Origin: Cristatella mucedo
Lineage: Eukaryota > Bryozoa > Phylactolaemata > Cristatellidae
Length of the DNA: 64,000 bases
Assembly: GCA_009760855.2 (NCBI GenBank)
Contig: WPIO01000005.1
Coordinates: 3,496,501-3,560,500 of the forward strand
Direction of reading: 5' to 3'
In this document: in pieces, positions 22,801-32,999 of the stretch
Numbering within the stretch: position 1 is the stretch's first letter
Layout of the letters: every line of letters begins with the position of its first letter
Translations under genes and position numbers: made by a program
The notes under the pieces: generated by a model
Databases searched by the model: none
Told to the model about the DNA's origin: nothing
Seen by the model: only the letters and a program-made list of their open reading frames with translations

Positions 22801-25800
22801 TAATTATGCAGTTTATTGCTGCAAGGACCGCAGTTTTTTTGGAAAGAGGCTAGGTTTCATCTTGACTTTAGTAAGTCGCTCTTGCTGGTCTACCGGCCTG
22901 TGCAATCAGGCGTTTACAGCTGGTGCAAAACTCTGCAGCTAGGCTTGTCTGTCGTGAGCTGTGCAGTTGCCACATCACACCACTTCTCACTGACCTACAC
23001 TGGCTATCAGTCAAGCAATGCATCGACTTCAAGGTTTTGTCACTCACTTTTAGGTCCCTTCATTCTTTGGCTCCGGCCTACCTATCAGATCTACTGCCCC
23101 ACCAGGCTAAACTTCATACCACCCGCTTTTCGGAATTTAACTGCTTAACTTTAACTGCTTTAACCTATACCTCATACAAACCTCAAATCCTTTTGAAATC
23201 GTGCCTTTAGTTCGTATGCTCCCAAAGCCTGGAACTCACTCCCGACTTCCGTCGCAACATCCCCTGACTTGACCACATTTAGAAGGAAACTAAAAACCTA
23301 CCCGTTTCCGTTTGACATTTGGTGGGTCCTTGTGATTCGTCCTTTATGTGCTTATGCATGCTGACACTGTTGCATGCTGCCACTAACCACACTTGCATGC
23401 TGACCCTGTGCATGTCACCCCTAACCATGTTATTCTTGTTGTTTATCGAGATTGCTACCACCAACCATTTGATCGCGTTTTTTGTAGGAATTGTAAAGCA
23501 CATTGAAAGAGATTGAGTTCTCTGTGGGTGCTTTATCAAGTGTATTATTATTATTATTATTGTTATTATTTGTAACCTAATATTTCTATGCGAAATCTTG
23601 CGAAAATGGTAAGTTGCATGTGGAGTGATGGTGAACGTATTTATGGCATATACACAACGACATCTTTTCTCCTGCTGCCGACTGTGGCACATTCTTTCCA
23701 GCTGGCCTGAGCTGCTTCTTCCATGCTACTCAATACTTCAACTACCCTCCGGACTTAGCTACGCTTCTTACTTTCTCTTTGTTGCGTTAGATTATGTCTG
23801 CTGGCTACCGAAGGAATAATCAAAGCCGCTTAGGCTATGAGTGAGTAATAGAAAACTCTCCTGCTTAACACCCACTTAGTTTTTGTGGCTTTGAGGAGAT
23901 ACAGATGAAGATACATTAGATTAGATTATATTGCATTGCATTACATTACAGTGACTAAGCTGCAGCGTTAACAGATAAGATGAAGGCTGACTAATCAAAA
24001 CCACAATTTTCAAATTGGTGGACTTATAACAAACGATGTTATATGCCGTACCATTCTTGAAGCCTGCTTTCATATACTGCTGTATGTCTCGATACTACGT
24101 TTCGAGACAGCTTGCGATAGAAGAGCAGAGGTTCTTGAGTGGCTGAAAACTTTCCGGCTGATTTTGTAAATGTGCCGTTAAAGCCGAGCAGATACGGCAT
24201 GCTGTAGCACCTAACGACAAAGCTAGGCAAAAGGCACTTGGTAGCAGCTCTCTTTGAGCCCTACTCTTGATGTCGTCATTGAACATGCCCACATCGCTCA
24301 CTGAGAAGTAAGTTGCACTTTTTGGGGGCACCTCTGAACTCCAGTGCACATATGGGACACATCTGGAAAGCCTCATCCTCAAAGTGGGCCAAGCCAGAGT
24401 ATGTCTTACAGCATCTGCAAGGAATCTGGGTGTCTTTTTCCCAAGTAGCAGTTTGCTAGATGGCCACAATTGCTGTGCGATCAAGTCTGCACACTCTCAG
24501 TGTAATACCAATGCAAACTCAGGCAAACTGAGATATGGGTAAAATACCCAAATTAGTCCTAGCTCATAAGACATTCGGTCATAACTCTTCCTTTGCAGAT
24601 TTTTCTGGGTGTGCAATAAGGTACTTACAGATGGTGCAACCTGGCAGCTAGGCTTGTCTGTCGTGAAACTTGTTTCACTGCCTGACCGACATGCACTGGC
24701 TCCCCATCAAGCAGCAATTTGACTTTAAGGTCCCCCTCATTTGCTTTTAGCTCTCTTTTTGTTCTCTTGCTCTGATTCACCTATCTTAACTACTTACTCA
24801 TCCGGTGTCCCTTCAACCACCCTGATATGAATGTTTAGCTATGACTCTATCGAACGAAATATCTTTTGAGACCATACCTTCAATTAATGGAACTGAAGTC
24901 TGGAACCATATACGATTGACATCACAACATCCCCTAACTTGACTTGATAATTGAAATGAAACTAAAACCGTACCCGATCTACACTGTAGCCACCCGAGTC
25001 TTTCTTTTTGAGCATATGCATGCCTGACTTGTGGCTGCTGTTATACTTTTTTACCCCAACGTAATCGGGGGGGGGGGGCAGATGGATGAATCGGATGGAG
25101 AAGCCCAATATAACACCGACCCCAATGTCCATTCTTCACATTGGTTGACCCCACCGATCCATTAATATGCAGCAGACTATAACCAGCCTTTTATTCGAGA
25201 GCTTAATCTTAGTGTAGCAGCTGCACTTCAGATGGCCACAGTTAAATTAATAAAAGGTACTAATTTATAAGTTCAAAAGGTTGGCATACTTGAACACATT
25301 TGTAGCCGGCTTCACCGATCCCATGGTGGGCAGCATTTGTCCGGCATCGTTTAGAGAGTGGTGGTTTGATATACAGTGCGCATGGTACTTATCGATTGGT
25401 TGCCATGCTTCATTTTCTTAGCCTGTGTTGATGTAAGTAAGATGTAAGATGTATCTAAGTGTCGATAAAAGGATTTAGTTCTCGAAGGTTGCTATACAAT
25501 CGCTATGATATACCTATGCTGCGCTGCAAGGTATTCGTTCCACCGATGAGCCGCTGGCTATCAATCGCCTGCCAGGGGCTGCACCTTGCGGCAGCATTCG
25601 TGCTGCTGCCCACTGACGAGCTGCTTGTGAATCTTGCAACAGACAATTTGTACTAATCGCAAGGCATGGCCTGGTCGTCGCTTAGACAATATTCTGCTTG
25701 AGCTTGGTTCGCGGTTGCCATTTTGCATTGTAACCGGGTTGTATTTTTACCAAAGAGCTGCAACAAATTTCGCAGGGTTCCTCTTGGTGACTGCCGAGTT

Positions 25801-27079
25801 AGGATGGCTTTGGATGTGAGTTAGATACTTTATAAAGCTTGCCACTGTAGGTGTTACATTAAAGTGGCTTAGAGTTTGAGAGTGACAGTCATACTTTGCA
25901 GGTGGCAATTCGGCCTGCCTTACGCTGTGGGGTCCTCGAAGCCCACCATACTTACAGGCCCTGCACTTCAGTTTCGGCGTCGGAGCCGTTCTCGCTCCTC
26001 TTATTGCCGCTCCATTTCTGGATATTGCCATCTCTTTGCTGCCGTTAAACGCATCGGCCTTGAATGAGACCACGACGATGACGACGGCGACGCCTTCATC
26101 TGGCTGCAGCATGTCGTGTACCTTTATTAGTTTGGTTCCCACCAGCGCCGATGATCAGCCGTTCCTGGTGGCCAACCCAGGCAATGGAAGCACAACTGCA
26201 GCTGCCCCCGCTGGCCGGCCTCATCACAGGAAGATGTTTGACGCACGAATCGACAACGTCCAGCTCGTGTTTCTGCTCATGGCCAGCTTTCTGTTAGCTG
26301 TGTCCTTGGCGTTTGCTGCCTTCGAGATACGGCGCTACGTCACCGGAGCTACTCAGAAGTTCGTACCCAAGGATGCATCGAAAGAGCAGCAGAAGCGAAC
26401 CGACCGACCTTTCCTGATCCGAATGCTTACACTGCTGTTCTTGTTCTATGTTTTCTACTGTGGCCTTGAGGTGGCGTTTGGCCAGTTTGTGGCAACGTTC
26501 GCCATTGAGCATGCCGGCTTTCCCGAGAACGAAGCCTCACTGCTGACCGCCGTCTTCTGGGGCGTGTTCACACTCGGACGCGGCTTTGCCATCTTCGTAG
26601 CGAATCACTGGTCTCCGACCAAGATGGTATTTGGAAGCTTTGCGTGCTCTCTAACAGCACTTCTATTTCTGTGCTTTGCACTCAGCATGCATCCTGTCGT
26701 GCTGTGGGTGTTCTCTGGACTGCTGGGATTTGGTTTGGCTGCCATTTTTCCGTCTGGATTCACATGGGCCGAGCAGCACTTGCACATCAGTGGCAAAGTG
26801 GCTGCAGTGTTCGTCGTCGGAGCTTCCTTGGGTGAGATGGCACTACCGGCCACCGTGGGCTATCTCATTGCCAAGGTGGGGTCAATGTACATGATGTATG
26901 CGCTCACCTTCTTCGGCGCTCTGGATGCTGCAATCTTTGCCCTGCTGTGCACCCTGGCTTATCGGCCATGCGGGCGTGAGCGTGAAGACTACTCAGTCAG
27001 AGAAGCTGAGGAGATTGTCTTGGAAAATCTGGACACCAAAAAAAGCAATGCGGCTTCAGTGGCTGTAGCTACTGCCTGA
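16738..27079 (+). CDS. MFSD4-like: MFSD4/SLC60-type major facilitator (sodium-dependent glucose transporter 1-like), three exons
   Basis: CDS joins 16738..16869, 18493..18784 and 25902..27079: 1602 bp, 533 residues, stop TGA. ATG context is ACCATGG. Junctions: GCTG/GTAAGT to CGGACAG/GG (phase 0) and ACAG/GTTTGC to TTTGCAG/GT (phase 1). Joined across intron 1 the protein reads SAAFLGL-GLAIAITGPTLPYL, the usual first helix of MFSD4 proteins; across intron 2 it reads MGLLDTG-GNSACLTLWGP. PPYLQALHFSFGVGA (residues 156-170) and FPSGFTWAEQHL (424-435) are family-like. About 12 membrane helices are expected. A long extracellular-type loop (about 185-255) holds NAS, NET and NGS glycosylation sequons. 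The C-terminal tail (from about 496) is acidic and cytoplasmic. Length fits human MFSD4A/B (around 510-520). Known for the family: plasma-membrane sugar transport; the substrate here is inferred. A vs B orthology is unresolved. Confidence 0.9.
17164..17488. mobile_element. Solo LTR in MFSD4-like intron 1
   Basis: Starts TGTTACGTTACTGTGTCTCC and ends GCTCACACAACA, the TG...CA form of an LTR. Related over its whole length to 30763-31092. Contains TTTATTCCCC and ACATATACGAG. An internal tandem duplication of about 60 bp carries the words GTGGTGGGCCACA and CATCAAAGGCTGCTTGGTTC. Strand cannot be set without the internal region. No clear target duplication (left GGATAT, right TCATTC). Confidence 0.65.
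17721..17876 (-). repeat. SINE family A copy 1 (in MFSD4-like intron 1)
   Basis: The reverse complement of ATTAGCTGATTCAACAGC...GCAGAAGAGCTTATACGGCT...GATCGCCCATCTCAGGACTCGAACCAG...CTTACCCCTAGGCT gives the family structure: tRNA-like head with B box, GCGATC, an AGCC(GT)AAAGGCT-type hairpin and an AAATCAGCTAGTA end. The most diverged of the six copies. Confidence 0.7.
18493..18784 (+). CDS. MFSD4-like: MFSD4-like exon 2
   Basis: 292 bp encoding residues 45-141 plus the first base of Gly142: the rest of helix 1 and helices 2-4, with a basic loop GWLFDRWSSHQD between helices. The acceptor is GTCGGACAG at 18492. An in-frame TGA at 18439 shows the exon cannot extend much further upstream. The donor GTTTGC is weak. 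Confidence 0.85.
19046..19866 (+). mobile_element. LINE family 2 copy (in MFSD4-like intron 2)
   Basis: The C-terminal RT part of a CR1/L2-like LINE is open from AAAGCTTCATTCAGAAG at 19046 to the stop at 19761: SFIQKTASTASHHIRSLSK, SSLVLSRLDYCNSLLAGLP, VSPLLKELEWLPVEQRIQSK, SFSCAGPRLWNSLPQF. The 3' UTR ends at GGAGTTACTGACGGAGATACATT, followed by (ATTAC)n to 19866. The same segment, nearly identical, is at 41578-42497 on the other strand, where it extends further 5' (HARNLGVVFD). The 5' truncation at the HSFIQK/ESFIQK junction is typical of abortive reverse transcription. Confidence 0.88.
19806..19866. repeat. (ATTAC)n tail of LINE family 2
   Basis: About 12 perfect pentamer units. The same pentamer closes the LINE-2 copies at 41578 (reverse) and 23940, so it is part of the element rather than an independent microsatellite. 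Confidence 0.92.
19867..21844. other. MFSD4-like intron 2, unassigned part
   Basis: Apart from a short (GA)n tract at 19881-19899 I recognise no repeat or exon here. The ORF at 20068-20301 has no supporting feature. Confidence 0.35.
21845..22336 (+). mobile_element. LINE family 1 fragment, highly decayed
   Basis: CACTGGCTGCCCATCAAGCAGC (LHWLPIKQ), TTTCGGTCCCTCCATTCTCT (FRSLHSL) and a 3' end GGCATGTGTAAAGTCCACAGAAAGAG match LINE family 1 with many changes. Confidence 0.7.
22500..22590 (+). mobile_element. LINE family 1, 3' tail only
   Basis: AAAGGTAAAGTGCCTAGAGA followed by GAGACTGAGTTCTCTGAG and an ATT-rich tail. A SINE A begins immediately after it. Confidence 0.65.
22591..22769 (+). repeat. 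SINE family A copy 2
   Basis: GAGCCGTGATCGCACACTAGG (A-box region), GAGGTCGTGGGTTTGAATCC (B box), TCCTTTATTGCCACTGC, GGTGGTGATAGCC, GCTATGCAAAAGAGGCTG and TTAAATCAGCTAGTATTTATT followed by (ATT)n. Inserted directly in a LINE-1 tail. Confidence 0.82.
22853..23572 (+). mobile_element. LINE family 1 copy, 5'-truncated
   Basis: Starts at CATCTTGACTTTAGTAAGTC (RLDFS). Continues through a recognisable LVQNSAARLVCRE, LHWLSVKQCIDFKVLSL and AYLSDLLPHQAK, then a short duplicated stretch (TTTAACTGCTTAACTTTAACTGC) breaks the frame at about 23145. 3' stem-loop at 23490-23545, then (ATT)n. Confidence 0.85.
23648..23955 (+). mobile_element. LINE family 2, 3' end fragment
   Basis: CGACATCTTTTCTCCTGCTG...GACTGTGGCACATTCTTTCC...GCCGCTTAGGCTATGAGTGAG...GGAGATACAG, then ATTAG/ATTGC/ATTAC pentamers. 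Diverged from the copy at 19046-19866. Confidence 0.78.
24300..25010 (+). mobile_element. LINE family 1 fragment, highly decayed
   Basis: Segments readable as LILKVGQA, SARNLGVFF, AARLVCRE, MHWLPIKQQFDFK and the 3' coding end with GACTTGATAATTGAAATGAAAC. Many stops and frameshifts; older than the other copies in this intron. Confidence 0.65.
25011..25901. other. MFSD4-like intron 2, last part
   Basis: No repeat recognised. There is a G13 run at 25066-25078. The intron ends with a pyrimidine-poor but clear CATACTTTGCAG acceptor. Confidence 0.35.
25902..27079 (+). CDS. MFSD4-like: MFSD4-like exon 3 (terminal)
   Basis: 1178 bp encoding residues 142-533, about three quarters of the protein, with no interruption. 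The acceptor is CATACTTTGCAG. No canonical AATAAA follows within the next 100 bp; an ATAATAATAAT stretch at 27184-27215 belongs to the adjoining LINE tail and might supply a poly(A) signal. Confidence 0.9.
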
Positions 27080-27184
27080 GGTCGTTGCAATTGAGCTATC
27101 AGATCATGTGCTGATTGAGCGCTTGCTTACAAAATCAAGAGAGAATCAATGATTGACAAGACTCATCTTTCGGTTTTCTGCTGT

Positions 27185-30012
27185 ATAATAATAATAGTTG
27201 TGATAATAATAAGGGCAAACATTTATATACCACCCAAAGAGAATTTAATACAGTATCTATCTAGGTAATTTACGTATACTAGGGAACCTGTCAATTGATT
27301 GGTGATAACATGGACAGTGTCATTACGCATAAGCACACGAAGGCACTTCATATGGACCCAGCAAATGCTACGGAGAAAAGGTGCGTGTTTTAGCTGCGGT
27401 TTACATGTCAAGCCATGGATGTCGGGACTTCAGTCGGGAGGAAGTTCAGGTTTTTGGAGAATGCCAATTAAAAGCACGCTCTCTAAAGGATTTGAAGTCG
27501 GTTAGAGGTACAGCTAAACGACCGGAGTCAGAATGACCAGTTGGGTAGCTGTTACGATGCGTAGTACGATTGGAAGTCTGTTGGATAGGTAGCATGAAGC
27601 AAGAGAATGAAGGGGCCTGAAAGTGAGAGAAAAACCCCTGACTTCGAAGCGAGGCTTGATGAGAAGCCAGAGAAAGTCATTAAGAGATGATGGAATATGG
27701 AAATTGTGACGTTCACGACAGACAAGCCTCTCTTCAGAGTTTTGCACCAACTATAAACATCTTAGTGCGTTGGCAGGAATAATTGCAAGTAGAGAGTTAC
27801 TGAAGGAAAATATTCCATGTTACTAAAACATGAACCGACTTGGATGTGGTATCTCTGTCTAAGCAGGCAGAATGTTTTGCAGTGTGGTGTAGCGCTACCG
27901 AATGCGTACCGAAAGCCGCTTAGGCTGTGAGTGAGCTCTACAAAACTCTCCTGCGTAACACCCACATGGTCTTTATGACTTTGTGGATTTACTGACGGAG
28001 ATACATAGCTGAAAGTAGGCAGACTCAACTGTGGAGCTGATTTGGGCGTCCGGTGAAAGGTCACTTAAGAACAGGACCTAGATTTTGAGTAGATTCCACA
28101 GGAGATATGCTGACCAAGCCCATTTTGAGGGATAGTTTTTTATTTTTGAGACTCACTAGGTTTGCCTATAGCTAGTAAGTTGGTATTGTTGTCTTACGAT
28201 TTGAGAAAGTTATCTACCATCCAAGTGCAAATGTCAGCAGTACAATGCAGCAAAGGAGTTGAGAGTTTGACGTGTTGACGGACTAGGAGGGATCAAAACT
28301 TTAGTACGGCTGCTAGACATCTGCATAGAAATAAAAGCCTAAATAAAATTCTTGGCAATTAAATTGGCAAGAGGGAGAAGATACATTGTGAAAAGAAGTG
28401 GACCAAGCACAGTCCCTGGGATGCCCCTTACTTTAGAGGCTCCTCGGATGACTGTTGCCCATTAAGACCAACGATGTTGAGTCTTCTGCTGAGATAAGGA
28501 CCTAAACTATTGCAGTAAAGTACCAATGTTGCCCATGCGAGATGGGAGGCATTCTAGAAGGACTTAGCGATCAATAGTGTCAAACGCTGCGTTGTCATAC
28601 TGCTTCTGCAGTTCATCAAGGCGAGGGGCATCAACCGTTGTAACACCACTAACGGTAAGACAATTTTCTTGTTAATGCTTTCTGCCTTGAACAATTTCTA
28701 AGGGTCTATCTAATTGTGAATGTACAGTTAAAAATTGGGAATAGTATAGCTAGCACTTCAGTTTTTTGAAATATTTTGTTCTAATGGGTGACTGGTTTTA
28801 CAGACAGGAGAGCACCCACGTCTTTTTGAAGTGCTATGCCCAAAGCATTGAATAACTTTTTTAGGCAGTCTAGTGCCGCTAATCATTTGTAAATCTGGTT
28901 ATTGGTGTATAAACCTCTCAACTACGATACCTAGCTGCAAGAGGTACGTCTATCCACACTCAAAAGTCTGCCCTTGTATCTACTCATTGGTGCTACAAAA
29001 TCTTTGATGTTTTATATAATATTGTCCTACCCGATCTGTTTTGAGGTAGAGTTCTTCGCAGTCAATACCAGTCTCCATGCGTGTGGCTATTACTTGAATT
29101 GCGAGTTTCTCCAGTTTTTGTGCTGCTGTATTTTGTTGGTTCAAGCATGTTCTAATGTTTACGGTATTACAAGCTGATTATAAGTATTTCTAACTGTGGA
29201 CCTTATGTTGTCTTCTATCTAAAAGTCAGTTGAGACCTGAAACGAGGGAAGACGTTATTAAAGTTCTGGTCGTGACTTAGTAATGATTGACGTGACTGCA
29301 GCCTATGTGAAGACACAGTGAGAAAAAATGAGGCCAAGTGTTTTCTAGTGTGCTTTTGCATTCTGGTCCAAGCATGGTTTATGTGCTATTGCATGCCTGA
29401 ATATGCATGATATATTGCATTATAAACCCTTGGTTATTGTCTCCTACAACGAAATTTAAAGCTCATGGACAGAGTTTCAGTTTTATTATGGTGCTAAACA
29501 AACAATTTAATAATATCATTGTTATAAGGACATAGTCGGGTGGACCACGAGCAATATATAGCTTGAAGTATGATTGTTAATGTGCGGACTTGAGGGCTAT
29601 TACTCTTCCTAGACTTATTTGAGATGAGCTTTGGGATGAGGTCGGCAAGGATAAGCTTGAGGGTAGACGTTGACGTAGAGCTATGAACAGAGGTGATACA
29701 CTCAAGGAAGGATACTATCTTGTTGGTAGAGTAGTCTCTGATGTTAACTATCTTGCTGAGAAAGAAGCAAGAAAAATGACCTGTTAGATCGCCATGTAAG
29801 GTGCTGACCTGGGGGCAGATAAGGAGATGGTCGATGATTGACAAAAGCATTTTTTGGATAGTGTATTTAGGACTCAAATACAATCCTATACAAGCTAGAG
29901 TCAGTCTAAGCAAGGGTAGATTGGTGCGACCTAAAATAATTCTCGAATGCCTGCCGACAGACAGTCAGTCCTAATTATTATGTGCTTCCTCAAGCGAAGG
30001 CTGGGTAGTTCT
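27185..30012 (-). mobile_element. LINE family 1 copy, long and decayed
   Basis: Read on the minus strand from about 30012: linker (GACTGACTGTC, ATCGTACC-type words), a 139-codon open stretch at 29913..29494, RT motif A at about 28590-28565 (AAFDTIDR), GQQSSEE-like text and SQGLCLVHF near 28440-28380, then QNSEERLVCRE (27745) and SLTFRPLHSLAS (27640), and the 3' tail with GGGCAAACATTTATA at 27212-27230. It has many stops and indels. A LINE-2 fragment is inserted at 27892-28010. Confidence 0.8.
27892..28010 (+). mobile_element. LINE family 2, 3' end fragment nested in LINE 1
   Basis: GCTACCGAATGCGTACCGAAAGCCGCTTAGGCTGTGAGTGAG through TTTGTGGATTTACTGACGGAGATACAT is nearly identical to the end of the 19046-19866 copy, so this is a recent insertion into an old LINE 1. 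The pentamer tail is absent. Confidence 0.82.
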
Positions 30013-30421
30013 AGCTAAGTGTAACATCCGCTATAAGCAATAGGGAAACTGGGGCGGGAGCTTAAATTTCGGCAGTCAAATGAGCAAAAACTGTGGCCGG
30101 GCTTGAGCAACCGAGACCTGCGACACGATGCGATCGTTGGGAGCGCTATGCAACTCACCGCGGTTACCGAAAACGATCATTGGAGAAACCACTGAAGTAT
30201 GGGGTACCTCAGGGGCCTGGGCTTGGTCCGGTTTTTTACGGTTTATACTCTCCCTCTTGCCGATAGGATTTCCAGGCACAACCTAGGCCTTCGCTTCTAT
30301 GCAGATGACATGCAGTTGTATCTTTGCTTCAATTCCTTCCAGCAAGTGGAATTCTGCCAACCCCCTTGCTGCATGTACCGATGACATCCACTGGTAGATG
30401 GCAGCAAGCTTTTTTAAACTT

Positions 30422-30592
30422 AATATATGTTTATATACACATATAAAATACATATGAATATATATATATATTCATATGTATAGTGCCCTAAGCGAACTTA
30501 ATCTCTATTCAGGTGCTTCACATATGCCTCGGAGCTCGAGCCCACGACCTCAGCCAGACCTTGGTCGGGCCGAGCACCTTGACCGCTGGATA
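30422..30592 (-). repeat. SINE family B copy 3 with AT-repeat tail
   Basis: TTCATATGTATAGTGCCCTA, CACGACCTCAGCCAGACCTT, GGTCGGGCCGAGCACCTTGA and CCGCTGGATACA are the reverse of the family B structure. Its 3' end continues into an ATATAT/TACACATATA tract (30422-30470), probably an expanded tail. Inserted in the LINE coding sequence. Confidence 0.78.
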
Positions 30593-30762
30593 CAATCAAC
30601 TTACTGGTTATGCACAAACCATATGTGATTCAGAAATTGGAAAGGTTAACGCTCCCAATCGGCTCTGTCAGCATATCTCCTGTTGAATCTGCTCGAAATC
30701 TAGGTATGTTCCAAAGTGACCTTTCATTAGATGACCACAGATCAGCTCCACAGTCAAGTCTG

Positions 30763-31092
30763 TGTTATGTTACTGTGTCTCCGGCTGTAGCAGCGCTAGT
30801 GGTCTCACGGAGACACGAAGACACGAGCGGGCGAACGTGAGCGGTGAACGAGACTCTCTCTTTATTCCCCCAGCGGGTACATATATGAGCAAGGGGCTGA
30901 CTCACCACAGATAAGGGAGTGCATCTGCGGTGAGCCACCGTGGTGGGCCACATGCCTACATCAAAGGCCGCACTGAGCCAACCGCCCAAACACCCGCCCA
31001 CATCAAAGGCTGCATCGAGCCAACCGCCCAACCACCCGCCGAGAGCGGGGCACCGCACACCAGTGGCCGAGAAGCAACAGGGACACACAACA
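30763..31092. mobile_element. Solo LTR nested in LINE 1
   Basis: TGTTATGTTACTGTGTCTCC ... GGGACACACAACA, related end to end to 17164-17488. Flanked by TCTG on both sides (30759-30762 and 31093-31096), a probable 4-bp target duplication. The interrupted LINE text resumes as GAGTATTTTCAACTACATAAC, so the empty site can be deduced from other copies. Confidence 0.72.
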
Positions 31093-31654
31093 TCTGAGTA
31101 TTTTCAACTACATAACACTGCTAAAATTCGGTCTTGTTTAGACATGGATACCACATCTAAATTGGTCCATGCATTTGTGGCATCTCTCTTGACTTCCGTA
31201 ACTCACTGCTTGCTGGCCTACGGGTCTCTGCACTCACGTGCTTACAGCTGGTGCAAAACGCTGCAGCTAGGCTTGTCTGTCGTGAGCATAGCAGTTGCCA
31301 CATTACACCACTTCGCGCCGACCTGCACTGGCTCCCAGTTAAGCGATGCATCAAATTCAAGGTTGTGTCACTCACTTTTGGGTCACTTCATTCTTTGGCT
31401 CCAGCCTATCTCTCAGATCTACTCCCCCACCAGGCCAAGCATCGTACCACCCGCTTTTCGAAATGTAATCGCTTATCTATACCTCGTGCAAATCTCAAAT
31501 TTGAATACCGCACCTTTGGTTAATATGCTCCTAAAGCCTGGAACTCACTTCCGACTGGCGGCACGACATTCCCCGACTTGTCCACATTTAAAAAGAAGCT
31601 AAAATGCAAAAATTATTACAGGATTTAGTGGGTCCATGTGATCGATCCTTTGTG

Positions 31655-31905
31655 ACAATAACAAGGATATTAATACACTTGATGTAGCACGCTCAGAGAA
31701 CTCATTATCTTTATATGGACTTCACATTTATTGCAAACGAAGCACGATCGAATGGTTAGCGGTAGCTTGCTCAATGACATCAAGCATAGCAGGTTAGAGG
31801 TGACATGCTTAGGGTCAGCATGCAAATTTGGTTTGTGGTAGCTTGCACAGTGTCAGCACGCATAAGCACGCAATCACGCTTTCTTTACAGCACCTGTAAA
31901 GTACC
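31655..31905 (-). mobile_element. LINE family 1 3' end, inserted in reverse
   Basis: TTAATACACTTGATGTAGCACGCTCAGAGAACTC...TTATTGCAAACGAAGCACGATCG is the reverse complement of a LINE-1 3' UTR; it lies inside the 3' UTR of the plus-strand copy. Confidence 0.72.
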
Positions 31906-31949
31906 TAGAACGAGATTCAGTTTTTTGATAGCGCTGTACAAATTAACTA

Positions 31950-32850
31950 TGTTTGCGTGCTGGTGCGTGCTGACACTGTGCTTGCTGCCACTAACCATAT
32001 TTGCAAGCTGACCCTGTGCATGTCACTCCTAACATGTTATACTTGTTGTCATTGAGCATGCTGCCACTAACCATTCGATCATGCTTCGTTTTTAGCAAAT
32101 ATCAAGCGCTTAGACAGTGACCGAGTTCTCTTAGGGTGCTAGAACAAATGTATCAATAATAATATGATTATTATTAACACGACTACCATCAAATCGACAT
32201 TATTTAGCTCACTACGTGCTCTGGCCGTTCCGTAGCGTAGCCAATATGCAATAAAAATGTTTAGCCACTCCCAAGACACGTTACTCAGAGGTGGCTCAGC
32301 GCTGAACGGCAAACCAACTTTGGTACCAGCTAAGCCAATAACTAGTCGGGAAGTTTCACATCGAGCGTATCTTAAAAGCCCGTAGACCCACCAACTAGAT
32401 AAATTCGGGAACGGAATGCTGCTGAGGAAGTAGTTTTTAAGTTAGAGGTCTCACCAAGGGAAGCAATGACTCTGCACTCCGAAGGGTCTCCGCCCGGAAG
32501 CACTGCATGGTTGGCTCTACAGTATTACAGAATCCCATTTTTCGATAGCCAGCGAAGGTCTGAGCTATAAAGTAACGAGTAGAACCCATCTGGAAGACGG
32601 TAGGTATAACCGACGGTCTAATGATCTCAGCAGGCTCTCAACCAGCAGGCGCGCTCTCTGATAGATATGTTAAATAACGCCTAAAACTAAAATGTTCGGC
32701 CTCCCTCCTCGTCAGATATATCTTGAGCTTCTCGCTGAAGGAAGAGTGCCGTCATTGATGATTCTTCTTTAAATCTTTTAAAGTTGCAAACAATTGCTCT
32801 GCCAAAGGTAGTAGGCAAGCGCCTTCACTCTGGAGCACCTGCATTTTCGC
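31950..32850 (+). repeat. Inverted duplicated segment, copy A (LINE tail plus about 690 bp flank)
   Basis: Starts in a LINE-1 3' UTR (GCGTGCTGACACTGTGC), passes its tail (to 32165), then continues CACGACTACC ... TTTAGCCACTCCCAAGACA ... GGCTCAGCGCTGAACGGCAA ... CCGCCCGGAAGCACTGCATGG ... GGCCTCCCTCCTCG ... ATTGCTCTGCCAAAGGTAGT. The reverse complement of 44645-45560 matches throughout with scattered differences. No coding frame and no TIR seen. Confidence 0.78.
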
Positions 32851-32999
32851 GCCAAAAGATGCCATCCAGTGCACAAATCAAGACAGGTGTAAAATGGAAG
32901 TTGCCCCATAATTTTGGAGAGCAAGATGTTTCGTGTCCGAATTCACGTGGAATACCTTTAAACAATGATCTATCTACAGGAAATGGCGGGCCCTTCAAG

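Larger units (their letters stand above)
30185..32165 (+). mobile_element. LINE family 1 copy with nested SINE, LTR and LINE insertions
   Basis: From CCACTGAAGTATGGGGTACC (PLKYGVPQ, RT motif B) through YADDMQLYLCF (motif C), the thumb, LHWLPVKRCIKFKVVSLTF and the 3' UTR ending about 32130, with tail to 32165. Interrupted by SINE B (30469-30592), a solo LTR (30763-31092) and a reverse-oriented LINE-1 3' end (about 31655-31905). The pieces line up with the 15385-16548 copy when the insertions are removed. Confidence 0.85.

Noticed and set aside
25747-26142. 131-codon minus ORF
   Set aside because: Antisense to MFSD4-like exon 3.
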